Source of the DNA: Bacteroidales bacterium
GTDB taxonomy: Bacteria > Bacteroidota > Bacteroidia > Bacteroidales > P3
Assembly (NCBI GenBank): GCA_031286005.1
Contig: JAITVC010000170.1
Coordinates: 1 to 24,333, forward strand
Direction: 5' to 3'
Length of the DNA stretch: 24,333 nucleotides
Shown here: in pieces, positions 15,355 through 23,231 of the stretch
Position numbering within the stretch: the first letter of the stretch is position 1
Layout: each line of letters begins with the position of its first letter
The notes under the pieces: generated by a model
Databases searched by the model: none
What the model saw: the letters and a program-made list of their open reading frames with translations, nothing else
Told to the model about the DNA's origin: nothing
Program-made: the position numbers and the translations under genes

Positions 15355-15975
15355 CTACTGAGCTTCTACTGAATAGGCTTTTAAATCATCATAGAATTTA
15401 GCATGAGCTACTGACATGTAAGGCACAACCCATAAAAGGCCAATGCCTAATGATAAAATACTCAAAAGTATCCAACCGATGAAGCGTAAGCCTAAACAGA
15501 AGTATTTCCACTTGTAGCCATGCATCATTTTCTTGCTTGCGTTAATGGCTTCCATTGCTTTAATATTGGGATTGTCGCGCATGATGTAGAATGCCATTGA
15601 GTAGGAAATCGCAGCAATGATACCGGGAACTATTAGCAGTAGCATCCACAACAAAACAAAAACCACCATCAACAAGTATAATCCCAATGTTTTGGCATAA
15701 TACTTAAAACCGGAAAAAATCATCTCCAGCTCTGCATTTTCGTTTCGAGCAATAGCCAGGCTGAATGTTGCAATACCCAACGAAAAAGCGCCGCCTAGCA
15801 ATAGCGGAGCAAGACTGACGGCAATTTTTGAACCGTCAGAACTGAAAGCATAGTTTAGGTTGCCTATAGCACCCATAATTAACAAGTACACGAAACATGT
15901 ACCAACAGCCAAACCCCATCGTCCCGAAAGCGATTTGCGGGCTTGTGTCATTAAATCTTTGTTTGAAGTTACCAT
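15355..15975 (-). CDS. DUF975-family integral membrane protein
   Basis: A 206-aa protein beginning with a soluble amphipathic segment typical of DUF975 (NKDLMTQARKSLSGRWGLAVG), followed by hydrophobic segments at about 25-42, 52-75, 95-125 and 160-190. The segment SGFKYYAKTLGLYLLMVVFVLLWMLLLIVPGIIAAISYSMAFYIM is the most diagnostic part, followed by KAMEAINASKKMMHGYKWKYFCL. Function in the family is unknown. No canonical TAnnTTTG box is seen upstream; a weak GCTCTTTG at 16030-16037 is the best candidate. The gene stops 51 bp before the pruA promoter and is read toward it, so some read-through into pruA is possible. Confidence 0.85.
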   Translation of the reverse strand: MVTSNKDLMTQARKSLSGRWGLAVGTCFVYLLIMGAIGNLNYAFSSDGSKIAVSLAPLLLGGAFSLGIATFSLAIARNENAELEMIFSGFKYYAKTLGLYLLMVVFVLLWMLLLIVPGIIAAISYSMAFYIMRDNPNIKAMEAINASKKMMHGYKWKYFCLGLRFIGWILLSILSLGIGLLWVVPYMSVAHAKFYDDLKAYSVEAQ

Positions 15976-16289
15976 AATACTTTTTGATTAAAGGGGACTC
16001 CTAATTAACGTTTCTCTTTTTGATTTTCACAAAGAGCCGAAGTCCTTAAAGCCTCTGTTGAAAATCACGACAAATTTAAGCATTTTTTGTGAATGAATAA
16101 TGGTTTTTAAGAAAAAGTTATTAACAAAAGGGATAAATTTTATATGAATAGAGATTAGAGGAAGACCATAGGAAAAACAGCGCTTGGGTGTCGCTTTTTT
16201 TGTGGCGATTTATTGAAAATTGTTAATATTTCTAAACGATTCATAATTTTTTTGTATCTTTGTAAAACAATTTTGCACAAAAAAATACT
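15976..16289. other. 314-bp divergent gap between the DUF975 gene and pfp
   Basis: It contains the pfp promoter (16255-16262) and, on the minus strand, a weak GCTCTTTG match at 16030-16037. A 4-bp stem AGCG/CGCT followed by seven T residues (16179-16201) resembles a minimal terminator but has no gene upstream on that strand. The remainder is AT-rich with no gene or repeat that I recognise. Confidence 0.6.
16255..16262 (+). promoter_or_regulatory. Promoter -7 box for pfp
   Basis: TATCTTTG, 27 nt upstream of the ATG at 16290. Confidence 0.82.
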
Positions 16290-17942
16290 ATGAAAAAAAG
16301 CCCTTTACAGATTGCGCGTGCCGCATATCAACCGAAATTACCCAAAGCCTTGAAAGGTCAAGTGAAACTTGTTGAAGGCGACAAAACACAATCGGTTGCC
16401 AACCAAAAAGACATCCAAAACCTTTTTCCGAACACCTACGGAATGCCTATTTTGAAGTTTGAGGCATCTGCTGAGGCATCCGATTTCTCAGCTATTAATG
16501 CTGGTGTGATTCTTTCGGGCGGACAGGCGCCGGGTGGACACAATGTGATTTCGGGATTGTTCGACGGACTTAAAGCTATTCATAAAGATAGTAAACTCTA
16601 CGGCTTCTTGATGGGGCCGGGCGGATTGGTTGACCATAAATATATTGAACTGACTGCCGAAATCATTGACGAATACCGCAACACGGGTGGTTTCGACATC
16701 ATCGGTTCGGGACGTACTAAGCTGGAGGAAACGGCGCAGTTTGAAAAGGGCTTGGAGATTATGAAAAAGCTCGACATTAAAGCGCTCGTGATTATCGGCG
16801 GCGATGATTCCAATACGAATGCTTGCGTGTTGGCGGAATATTACGCTGCTAAGAACGCCGGTATTCAAGTGATTGGTTGCCCCAAGACGATTGACGGCGA
16901 TTTGAAAAACGAAATGATAGAAACATCGTTTGGCTTTGATACGGCGTGCAAAGTGTATTCCGAACTAATCGGCAATATCCAACGTGATTGCAATTCGTCT
17001 CGAAAATATTGGCATTTCATCAAGTTGATGGGACGTTCGGCATCGCATATTGCCTTGGAATGTGCCTTGCAAACGCAGCCGAATGTGTGTTTGATTTCGG
17101 AAGAGGTGGAAGCCAACAAACAGTCGTTGGATGATATTGTAACGAATATCGCACAAGCCGTAGCCAATCGGGCGAAAGCCGGTCATAACTTCGGTACGGT
17201 GTTGATTCCCGAAGGTTTGATTGAGTTTATCCCCGAAATGCGGATGTTGATGGACGAACTTAATGACTTTTTGGCGCATCATGCCAACGAGTTTGCGATG
17301 ATTAAAAAGAGCGAGCAGCGCACGTATATCCTGTCTAAACTTTCGCCCGAAAATGCGAAGGTCTACGCCTCGTTGCCCGAAGGTGTTGCACGTCAGTTAA
17401 CGTTGGACAGAGACCCGCACGGCAATGTTCAAGTATCGCTTATTGAAACTGAAAAACTGTTGGCCGAAATGATTGGCACTAAGTTAGCCCAATGGAAAAC
17501 CGACAGCCAATACACCGGTAAATTCAGCACGCAAGTGCATTTTTTCGGCTATGAAGGCCGTTGCGCAGCGCCGTCGAACTACGATGCGGACTATTGCTAC
17601 ACGCTGGGCTATACCGCATCGCTGCTGATTGCGAACGGCAAAACCGGCTATATGTCGTCGGTTAGAAACACGGTTGAACCGGCTGAGAATTGGATTGCCG
17701 GTGGCGTTCCGGTAACGATGATGATGAATATGGAGAAGCGTCACGGCGCAATGAAGCCGGTTATCCAAAAAGCGTTGGTTAAATTGGACGGTGCACCATT
17801 CAAAACCTTTGCCGCCAATCGCCACCAATGGGCAAAAGAAACGTGCTACGTGTATCCCGGCCCCATCCAATATTTCGGGCCAACCGAAGTTTGCGACCAA
17901 CCATCACGAACATTGGCATCGGAACAAAACAAAACTATATAA
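16290..17942 (+). CDS. pfp: Diphosphate-fructose-6-phosphate 1-phosphotransferase (PPi-dependent phosphofructokinase, long type)
   Basis: A 550-aa enzyme of the long PPi-PFK group, about the usual length. It interconverts fructose 6-phosphate + PPi and fructose 1,6-bisphosphate + Pi, a reversible step in glycolysis. The nucleotide/PPi site is visible: [18 protein letters not shown] (72-89), [18 protein letters not shown] with GGDDS (170-174) in place of the GGDGS of ATP enzymes, and CPKTIDGDL with Lys199, the residues that select PPi over ATP. The substrate segment [28 protein letters not shown] (about 245-272) is also present. The next gene starts 50 nt downstream beyond a perfect 28-bp palindrome. 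Confidence 0.96.
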   Translation: MKKSPLQIARAAYQPKLPKALKGQVKLVEGDKTQSVANQKDIQNLFPNTYGMPILKFEASAEASDFSAINAGVILSGGQAPGGHNVISGLFDGLKAIHKDSKLYGFLMGPGGLVDHKYIELTAEIIDEYRNTGGFDIIGSGRTKLEETAQFEKGLEIMKKLDIKALVIIGGDDSNTNACVLAEYYAAKNAGIQVIGCPKTIDGDLKNEMIETSFGFDTACKVYSELIGNIQRDCNSSRKYWHFIKLMGRSASHIALECALQTQPNVCLISEEVEANKQSLDDIVTNIAQAVANRAKAGHNFGTVLIPEGLIEFIPEMRMLMDELNDFLAHHANEFAMIKKSEQRTYILSKLSPENAKVYASLPEGVARQLTLDRDPHGNVQVSLIETEKLLAEMIGTKLAQWKTDSQYTGKFSTQVHFFGYEGRCAAPSNYDADYCYTLGYTASLLIANGKTGYMSSVRNTVEPAENWIAGGVPVTMMMNMEKRHGAMKPVIQKALVKLDGAPFKTFAANRHQWAKETCYVYPGPIQYFGPTEVCDQPSRTLASEQNKTI

Positions 17943-17949
17943 CATTCAT

Positions 17950-17977
17950 GCAGGGGCGAATAATTATTCGCCCCTGC
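17950..17977. repeat. Perfect 28-bp palindrome between pfp and the methionine sulfoxide reductase gene
   Basis: The half-site is GCAGGGGCGAATAA and the second half is its exact reverse complement, with no loop bases. It lies 7 nt after the pfp stop and 15 nt before the next start. It could form a strong mRNA hairpin that weakens expression of the downstream gene, act as a terminator (there is no T-run), or be a REP-like mobile palindrome. Confidence 0.85.
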
Positions 17978-17992
17978 GACATTCCAAATATT

Positions 17993-18457
17993 ATGATGTC
18001 AAAAAAACAAGGTCGTTACGAACGATTAACCGAACAGATTCGCGAATTGTTGAAAAAATCGCCGAATCCACAATCCGAAATGGCCACCGTCGTAGCTATT
18101 TTACATAACAAGATGCCTGAGTTCTTTTGGACCGGGTTTTATTTGCTGAACGAAAGCGGCGACCTGTGCGTGAACACGTATCAAGGCTCTGTGGCATGTC
18201 AAGTTTTGCAGAAAAACGTGGGCGTTTGCTGGGCGTGCATCAATCAGCAGAAGCCTGTTGTGGTAGATAATGTTCACGAATTTGAAGGGCATATCGCATG
18301 CGACTCACGCACTAACTCCGAAATAGTAATCCCCGTTTTCAGCAAGGCAAGCGGCAAGGTTGTAGGCTGTTTGGACATCGACAGCGAGAAACTTTCGACA
18401 TTTGATGCAGATGATGCGGAGGGATTAACCAAAATTGTGGGGCTGCTGACGATTTAG
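17993..18457 (+). CDS. msrC: GAF-domain free methionine-R-sulfoxide reductase (fRMsr)
   Basis: A 154-aa single-domain GAF protein. It reduces free L-methionine-(R)-sulfoxide with thioredoxin as electron donor. The three redox Cys residues of the family are present: Cys69 in QGSVACQV, Cys79 in VGVCWAC and Cys103 in GHIACDSRTNSEIVIPV, the last being the catalytic-site signature. FFWTGFYLL (44-52) and GCLDIDSEKLSTFD (125-138) are further fRMsr landmarks. The ATG at 17993 is chosen, with a second ATG at 17996; the frame is open further upstream, but that part overlaps pfp. No separate promoter box is seen, so it is probably read from pfp through the palindrome. Confidence 0.93.
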   Translation: MMSKKQGRYERLTEQIRELLKKSPNPQSEMATVVAILHNKMPEFFWTGFYLLNESGDLCVNTYQGSVACQVLQKNVGVCWACINQQKPVVVDNVHEFEGHIACDSRTNSEIVIPVFSKASGKVVGCLDIDSEKLSTFDADDAEGLTKIVGLLTI

Positions 18458-18502
18458 GCGAAAGCCGCTCCAAACTCTGCCGCCATCAAATACCGCCCGC
18501 AG

Positions 18503-18796
18503 GGTAGAAACAGCGAACAATTTCTCCACGACGGCCGAATTTAGGGTAGAAACAGCAAACAATTGCCCCACAACGGTCGAATTTAGGGTAGAAACAGCGA
18601 ACAATTGCCCAACGACGGCCGAAATAGGGGTAGAAACAGCAAACAATTGCCTCACAACGGCCGAATTTGTGGTAGAAACAGCAAACAATGGCCTCACGAC
18701 GGTCGAAATAGGGGTAGAAACAGTGAACAATGGCCTCACGACGGCCGAAATAGGGGTGGAAACAGCGAACAATTGCCATGCAACGGTCGAAATCAG
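18503..18796. repeat. Seven perfect-period 42-bp tandem repeats
   Basis: Units start at 18503, 18545, 18587, 18629, 18671, 18713 and 18755, each exactly 42 bp. The core begins GGTAGAAACAGCRAACAAT and continues through CACRACGGYCGAA. Copies differ at a handful of positions. The array fills most of the 351-bp gap between the convergent fRMsr and ComEA-like genes. Because 42 is a multiple of three, several frames stay open on both strands; one + frame (18450-18806) is stop-free across all seven copies and encodes a VETANN... repeat but has no ATG. There are no unique spacers, so it is not a CRISPR array. Confidence 0.95.
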
Positions 18797-18808
18797 TCTT
18801 TTTTAAAG

Positions 18809-19495
18809 TTATATCTCTAAGTATTCTCGAATCAAATCAAATGTTTCTTGGTCGATTAATGCTATTTTTAGGATGTCTTCGATACTTTGGTAGAGACCTT
18901 GGGTGTCGCGCGTTTGAACAATGGCTTTGGCTTGGTAATAATCCAAATAGGGATGCGTTTTCAAATCATTAATCGTGGCTGTGTTGAGGTTTATTTTGCG
19001 AATGTTCTGCTTGTCGATGATGAATGCCGCTTCTATCTGTGCATATTTCGCCGAATCAATGCCCCAAACCTCTTTGAGTTGCTCTTTGTGAATGAAACCA
19101 CCCAACAAGTTGCGATATTTGAAAATACGCCGAGCAAAAGCCGGGCCGACGCCTCTAATTTCTTGCAAATCGAATGTGTCGCAGATGTTGGCTTGAACCG
19201 TGAACGGTTTCTTTTCGCGAGGCGGGCGATAACCGGATTGTTGAGGCGGTTTTTGTGGTCTCTCTTGCTGAGCATGATTGCCGGAATAGGATTGTAGCGA
19301 GGCATAATTATGGCTCTCTGCGGTTGGATTATCACCAACATCGGCGTAATTGGGAATGGGTTTGACATAACCATGCGGCAGAATCTGAATGCCGATCATT
19401 AAACATCCTAAAATGCCGAGAAGTGCAACAATGCCACGGCGTTCGCCTTTCGAGAAAGCGAAATAATCAGTGAATTTTTGAAGTAGTTTTTTCAT
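18809..19495 (-). CDS. Membrane-anchored ComEA-like helix-hairpin-helix protein
   Basis: A 228-aa protein. A basic N-terminal segment (MKKLLQKFTDYFAFSKGERRG) precedes one transmembrane helix (about 21-42), then a Pro/Gln-rich linker (about 45-97). Two helix-hairpin-helix motifs follow: DLQEIRGVGPAFARRIFKYRNLLGGF (about 108-134) and KINLNTATINDLKTHPYLDYYQAKAIVQTRDTQGLYQSIEDILKI (about 166-212). The INLNTAT start is the hallmark of ComEA-type DNA-binding domains, which capture DNA at the cell surface or in the periplasm. A role in DNA uptake is family inference; no other competence gene is seen. No TAnnTTTG box is evident in the 114-bp divergent gap to miaA. Confidence 0.88.
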   Translation of the reverse strand: MKKLLQKFTDYFAFSKGERRGIVALLGILGCLMIGIQILPHGYVKPIPNYADVGDNPTAESHNYASLQSYSGNHAQQERPQKPPQQSGYRPPREKKPFTVQANICDTFDLQEIRGVGPAFARRIFKYRNLLGGFIHKEQLKEVWGIDSAKYAQIEAAFIIDKQNIRKINLNTATINDLKTHPYLDYYQAKAIVQTRDTQGLYQSIEDILKIALIDQETFDLIREYLEI

Positions 19496-19597
19496 TTGTT
19501 TAACTTGTTTTTAATTTATTTCACTATATATAACGCTCGACCTTCGATTTTCGTATACAATTGTTAATAACTTTTCTAAAAAAGGTGAAATTTTTTG

Positions 19598-19605
19598 TAT
19601 CTTTG
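19598..19605 (+). promoter_or_regulatory. Promoter -7 box for miaA, 4 nt from the start codon
   Basis: TATCTTTG is followed by CACC and ATG at 19610. As for DUF4294, transcription would begin at or next to the start codon. Confidence 0.75.
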
Positions 19606-19609
19606 CACC

Positions 19610-20464
19610 ATGATTACAATCTTAGGCCCCACAGCTTGTGGAAAAACACATTACGCCACACGTTTGGCAGCGGAACTTGATGGCGAAATTATCTCTGCTG
19701 ATTCACGGCAGGTGTTTCGTGGCATGGATATTGGCACGGGAAAAGATTTAGATGATTATGTTGTGGATGGAAAGCCCATTCCGTACCATTTGATTGATAT
19801 TCGCAATCCGGGCGAGGAATACAGTGTGTTTGACTTTGTTTCGGATTTTCATGCGGCTTATGCTGATATTGTTTCGCGGGGGAAAACGCCGGTTTTATGC
19901 GGTGGAACAGGGCTTTACTTGTCGGCCGTCTTGCAGCATTATCAGTTCTCGAAGGTGCCGATTGATAGCGGTTTTCATAGTGAAATGAACAACCTTGAAC
20001 ATGCCGAATTAATCGCCCGTTTGCAAGCGCTAAAAGCGGTTCACAATACAACCGACTTTGAAACCAAAGAGCGCACCATTCGTGCGTTGGAAATTGCACT
20101 TTACGAGCAAAACAACCCCATATTGCCATTTCCAAAAATAGACAGTAAAACCGTATATGCCATCTTCCCGCCACGTGAAACCGTTCGTGAGCGCATTACC
20201 AAACGTTTGAAAGTTCGCTTAAACGCCGGATTGATTGAAGAAGTGGAAACCTTGATTAAGCAAGGCGTGCCGTCCGAACGGTTATTATCTTACGGATTAG
20301 AATATAAATTTGTAACCTTGTACTTGCTTGGGAACATTAATAGAGCAGAACTTTTTGAGCAATTGAACACTGCCATTCATCAATTCGCCAAACGGCAGAT
20401 GACTTGGTTTCGCAAAATGCAGCGAGAAGGAGTTGAGATGACTATCGTCGAACCACTTTCTTAG
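19610..20464 (+). CDS. miaA: tRNA dimethylallyltransferase (MiaA)
   Basis: A 284-aa enzyme that adds a dimethylallyl group to N6 of A37 in tRNAs reading codons starting with U. The P-loop GPTACGKT is at residues 6-13, followed by GEIISADSRQVFRGMDIGTGK (about 30-50), in which ISADSRQ is the family signature; PVLCGGTGLYLSAVLQ, ETKERTIRALEIALYE and the C-terminal GLEYKFVTLYLLG with RQMTWFRKM complete the pattern. Length is slightly below the common roughly 300 aa. The ATG at 19610 sits 4 nt after the promoter box. The 3' end overlaps the convergent T9SS gene by 23 bp. Confidence 0.96.
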   Translation: MITILGPTACGKTHYATRLAAELDGEIISADSRQVFRGMDIGTGKDLDDYVVDGKPIPYHLIDIRNPGEEYSVFDFVSDFHAAYADIVSRGKTPVLCGGTGLYLSAVLQHYQFSKVPIDSGFHSEMNNLEHAELIARLQALKAVHNTTDFETKERTIRALEIALYEQNNPILPFPKIDSKTVYAIFPPRETVRERITKRLKVRLNAGLIEEVETLIKQGVPSERLLSYGLEYKFVTLYLLGNINRAELFEQLNTAIHQFAKRQMTWFRKMQREGVEMTIVEPLS

Positions 20465-22481
20465 AGATAATGCCTTTTTCCGTATTCAACAGCAAGATGT
20501 AAACCCCTGTTTGTTCCGGCAAACGGATTGATAGCTGCGAATGGTTACACGATTGTTGCATCCATCTTCGACCGCTCAAATCGTAGACTTCGTAACTTGT
20601 TACAAGAGCTTCGGACGATTCCACAGAAATAAGTCCATCACTTGGATTGGGATAAATTTGAATACGATCGGCAACAACAGGTCTGTTGCGAAAGCCTGCC
20701 TCAACAGAGGAGCCAAATACCGGGCGCATCATCACTGAACCGTAGTAGAAAATGGATTCCCATTGACCCGAACTTTGATTGTAGTAAAACATGCGATTGG
20801 GAGCGTTGTTGTTTTGGTCGAAGCCAATGTTCAAGAATGCATCCGTTTTTTGTTGAAAGCCTATAAAGAACGAGCCTTTAGGCAAAATAACCGGTTGATC
20901 TAAATAATAGGTGGTATAGCCAATGGGGTCGTCGTATTCCGGTTTGCAATCATCCTTTCTAACAATTGAATCGTTGTCGGGCAATGTATCGCCGGCGGCG
21001 TTCCAGATTTTCAATTTGAAAAACGCTCGATTCATATCTTCATTCGAGTGGTTGAACTGAATTTGAATAGCCACCAACGTGTCTTGTTCGACCAACGGAA
21101 ATCGGTAGGCAAATTGCCCATCGGCATTGTTCAGGCCAAATACCGCTTCGGCCGAGCCATCATCATAGGCATAATAATTATCGAAAGCAACGGTTTGCAC
21201 CATCGTGTCGTTTTGCGTGTGAATATCTCTACGACTGGAAGATTTGTTGGTTATGACGTGTCTGATTTGGAACGTGTTGGACTGATTAACGACTGGAAAA
21301 AGATACGATAACGGCTGTTTAGAAATGTCGGGCGAGGAGTTGAAGCCACTGAGATGAAACGGCGCAACGTCGGGGTTGAAATCATTGGGCGGCGTATTCC
21401 AAACCAACGTATTCGATCGGTCAAAAATATGCTGGGCATGTTCGACGGCGATTGCATTCCGGCTTAAGTTCCGAAAAACGAGGTTGAGATTATCGACCAA
21501 ATCGGTTTCCGGTCGGAATTGTCTGAACGGCATGGCTTGAAAATCCTTCAATATGCGCGGACTCTTTTCGACGAAAGCAATATCGCCTTCGGAAAACCTT
21601 ACGTTGACCGCACTGTCGGCATCCAAACGGATATAATCCACATGCCATTGTCCTCCCGATGTTCGCCAACTCTCATCAAGCGAACTCATGTTTCTAAACC
21701 GGAACTGAAAGCCATTGATGCGGTAGGCCGGATTCATGACGGGAATAATCACGTGTTTGAAATAATTCTTGGGCGCTGTGGAATCGTGGCCAAACGGGCT
21801 GAACTTTTCTGTGAACACATTGCCCTTACTCCAATTCCGTTCCAGTGTACTGTCTTTTGAAAAGTCCTTGCTATCTTTCAGAAATTCCACATCCCAAATC
21901 TTTTCCCACACGGTATCGTTCAGAAATTCGAGAATTAATAAATCGCCTCTTGCCGGAGCACGTCCGCGCACGGTGGCTTCTCCCTCTTTGCCAAAACCGC
22001 CTCCGGGCTGGTAGTAGAAACTGAAATAGAGCGAATCGCTGCTATTCAACGGACGAGGATTTTGACCAAAAGCAGAGTCCATTTGAAAGGGATGCGAGGT
22101 AAGCGTGTCGGCGTAGAATGAAAAAGTGGATGCCTGTGCATACATGCGACCGTTTTCATCCAATGCGTCGAATGTAACAACGCCGATGGTGGGTGGCAGG
22201 TAGGGAAACCCGATATTGACATAAGTCGACTTATCTTGCCACAAATCCGGGTTGGGATAAGGTGTATTAAACACTGAGAAATCTTCGAAAAAGGGCAATT
22301 TTAGAACATTCAACGATTTTGAAGCCTTTGCGGATTTTCGCAATGAGGGCTGACTTGCTGCATGGATTAAGGCCGGATTGCTTTGCAAACCACGAATTTC
22401 CACGCCGTCTTGTGCCGAGAGCCGGAAACTCAATGCGGTTAGCACGATAGCGAGATAGCCTATTTTTGAACAGTGTTTCAT
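20442..22481 (-). CDS. Type IX secretion (T9SS) sorting-domain-containing surface protein
   Basis: A 679-aa protein with a signal peptide (MKHCSKIGYLAIVLTALSFRLSAQ) and a C-terminal T9SS type A sorting domain of about 70 residues starting at IYPNPSDGLISVE, with YEVYDLSGRR and GVYILLLNTEKGIISKKVVRR at the end. That domain directs transport across the outer membrane and usually cell-surface anchoring. The central part has no catalytic motif that I recognise; it contains long beta-rich stretches such as DSLYFSFYYQPGG and the FDNYYAYDDGSAEAVFGL segment seen in other secreted Bacteroidota proteins. It starts 7 nt after the PASTA gene stop, so both are one transcription unit. Its 3' end overlaps miaA. 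Confidence 0.9.
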   Translation of the reverse strand: MKHCSKIGYLAIVLTALSFRLSAQDGVEIRGLQSNPALIHAASQPSLRKSAKASKSLNVLKLPFFEDFSVFNTPYPNPDLWQDKSTYVNIGFPYLPPTIGVVTFDALDENGRMYAQASTFSFYADTLTSHPFQMDSAFGQNPRPLNSSDSLYFSFYYQPGGGFGKEGEATVRGRAPARGDLLILEFLNDTVWEKIWDVEFLKDSKDFSKDSTLERNWSKGNVFTEKFSPFGHDSTAPKNYFKHVIIPVMNPAYRINGFQFRFRNMSSLDESWRTSGGQWHVDYIRLDADSAVNVRFSEGDIAFVEKSPRILKDFQAMPFRQFRPETDLVDNLNLVFRNLSRNAIAVEHAQHIFDRSNTLVWNTPPNDFNPDVAPFHLSGFNSSPDISKQPLSYLFPVVNQSNTFQIRHVITNKSSSRRDIHTQNDTMVQTVAFDNYYAYDDGSAEAVFGLNNADGQFAYRFPLVEQDTLVAIQIQFNHSNEDMNRAFFKLKIWNAAGDTLPDNDSIVRKDDCKPEYDDPIGYTTYYLDQPVILPKGSFFIGFQQKTDAFLNIGFDQNNNAPNRMFYYNQSSGQWESIFYYGSVMMRPVFGSSVEAGFRNRPVVADRIQIYPNPSDGLISVESSEALVTSYEVYDLSGRRWMQQSCNHSQLSIRLPEQTGVYILLLNTEKGIISKKVVRR

Positions 22482-22488
22482 ACGGCAT

Positions 22489-23118
22489 CTAGAGGGTTAA
22501 TTTGACGGCTTCCTCAACCGATTCTTCAACCGGCGAGAGTTCTGTTGCGATGCCGTCAGACTCGTTCTGACTGCCGTCTTGCGGAGAGCCGGAAACAAGC
22601 AGGTTGATAGACGAATTTCGGCGTATCTTTTCGCCCACCAAAATGGATTGCCCGTGATAAGTTTGAGCGAGAACGGCATTCTGAAACGAGCCGGGTTGAT
22701 ATGAGACGGTGCCCAATTGAAGTCCGGCGGATTGCAGCAAAGCCGTAGCCTGCCGTAGCGACAGATCAATCAAATCGGGCATCACCACCATTTCGGGCAT
22801 TGACGATACGATGGTAACGTAAAACTTTCGTCCGCGCTTCACGGTTGAATTAGGCGCAGGGTCATGCCGAAGAATGGTGCCGGGCTGTTGATTTTCATCA
22901 AAAACAGAATCAATAATGATAAATTCAAACTTGTAATCGTTGCGCAACGCCGACAGCTGGTCCATATTGAGACCGGTCAAATCAGGCACGATAAATGACT
23001 GTCCGTGCCGCGTAAATAATCGCAGCGACATCACCGTGAGCACGACAATCAGAACACTTGCACCCATCATAAGTGCGATAGTTCTCCAAAGTAAACGAGT
23101 TTTAGAAGGGCCTTCCAT
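22489..23118 (-). CDS. PASTA-domain membrane protein
   Basis: A 209-aa protein: cytoplasmic N terminus, one transmembrane helix (about 13-33), then PASTA repeats. The first spans about 42-107 (FIVPDLTGLNMDQLSALRN ... DPAPNSTVKRGRKFYVTIVSS) and the second about 112-176 (VVMPDLIDLSLRQATALLQSAGLQLG ... INLLVSG). A Ser/Glu-rich tail follows. PASTA domains bind peptidoglycan or beta-lactam-like ligands in kinases and PBPs; here there is no kinase or transpeptidase part. In Bacteroidota such stand-alone proteins are common, but their role is not established. The TATCTTTG box is 7 nt before the ATG, and the T9SS gene follows 7 nt after the stop. Confidence 0.9.
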   Translation of the reverse strand: MEGPSKTRLLWRTIALMMGASVLIVVLTVMSLRLFTRHGQSFIVPDLTGLNMDQLSALRNDYKFEFIIIDSVFDENQQPGTILRHDPAPNSTVKRGRKFYVTIVSSMPEMVVMPDLIDLSLRQATALLQSAGLQLGTVSYQPGSFQNAVLAQTYHGQSILVGEKIRRNSSINLLVSGSPQDGSQNESDGIATELSPVEESVEEAVKLTL

Positions 23119-23125
23119 AATTTTG

Positions 23126-23133
23126 CAAAGATA
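23126..23133 (-). promoter_or_regulatory. Promoter -7 box for the PASTA/T9SS unit
   Basis: The minus strand reads TATCTTTG, 7 nt upstream of the ATG at 23118, giving a very short leader. Confidence 0.8.
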
Positions 23134-23139
23134 CGAAAA

Positions 23140-23192
23140 ATAATTAATAATTAAAAATTAAGAATTAAAAGTGATTAATTAAAAGTGATTAG
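23140..23192. repeat. AATTAAAAATTA repeat cluster downstream of DUF6266
   Basis: TAATTAATAATTAAAAATT-type units followed by two GTGATTA copies. The 22 bases at 23171-23192 recur with one mismatch at 24110-24131, on the other side of the DUF6266 gene. Confidence 0.7.
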
Positions 23193-23218
23193 AGGAACGT
23201 GCACTTTCCTCTAATCAC
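23185..23218 (-). terminator. Hairpin (13-bp perfect stem) downstream of the DUF6266 gene
   Basis: GTGATTAGAGGAA (23185-23197) pairs fully with TTCCTCTAATCAC (23206-23218) around an 8-nt loop. It lies 13 bp past the DUF6266 stop, in the right place for a terminator; on the minus strand the downstream bases are TTTTAATTAAT, a weak T-tract. It is AT-rich and may instead be part of the repeat. Confidence 0.55.
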
Positions 23219-23231
23219 CGGTTAGCGATTG

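Noticed and set aside
16179..16201. Intrinsic terminator or small RNA 3' end
   Set aside because: The stem is only 4 bp and no promoter box is visible upstream on that strand.
17828..17992. Longer N terminus for fRMsr overlapping pfp
   Set aside because: It would encode the 28-bp palindrome and overlap pfp by over 100 bp; homologues start near MSKK.
18486..18779. Minus-strand 97-residue frame with ATG across the 42-bp array
   Set aside because: It is open because the unit is a multiple of three; there is no promoter box and the Cys/Phe/Tyr-rich product resembles no family.
18503..18796. CRISPR array
   Set aside because: The units are contiguous and similar over their whole length, with no unique spacers, and no cas genes are present.
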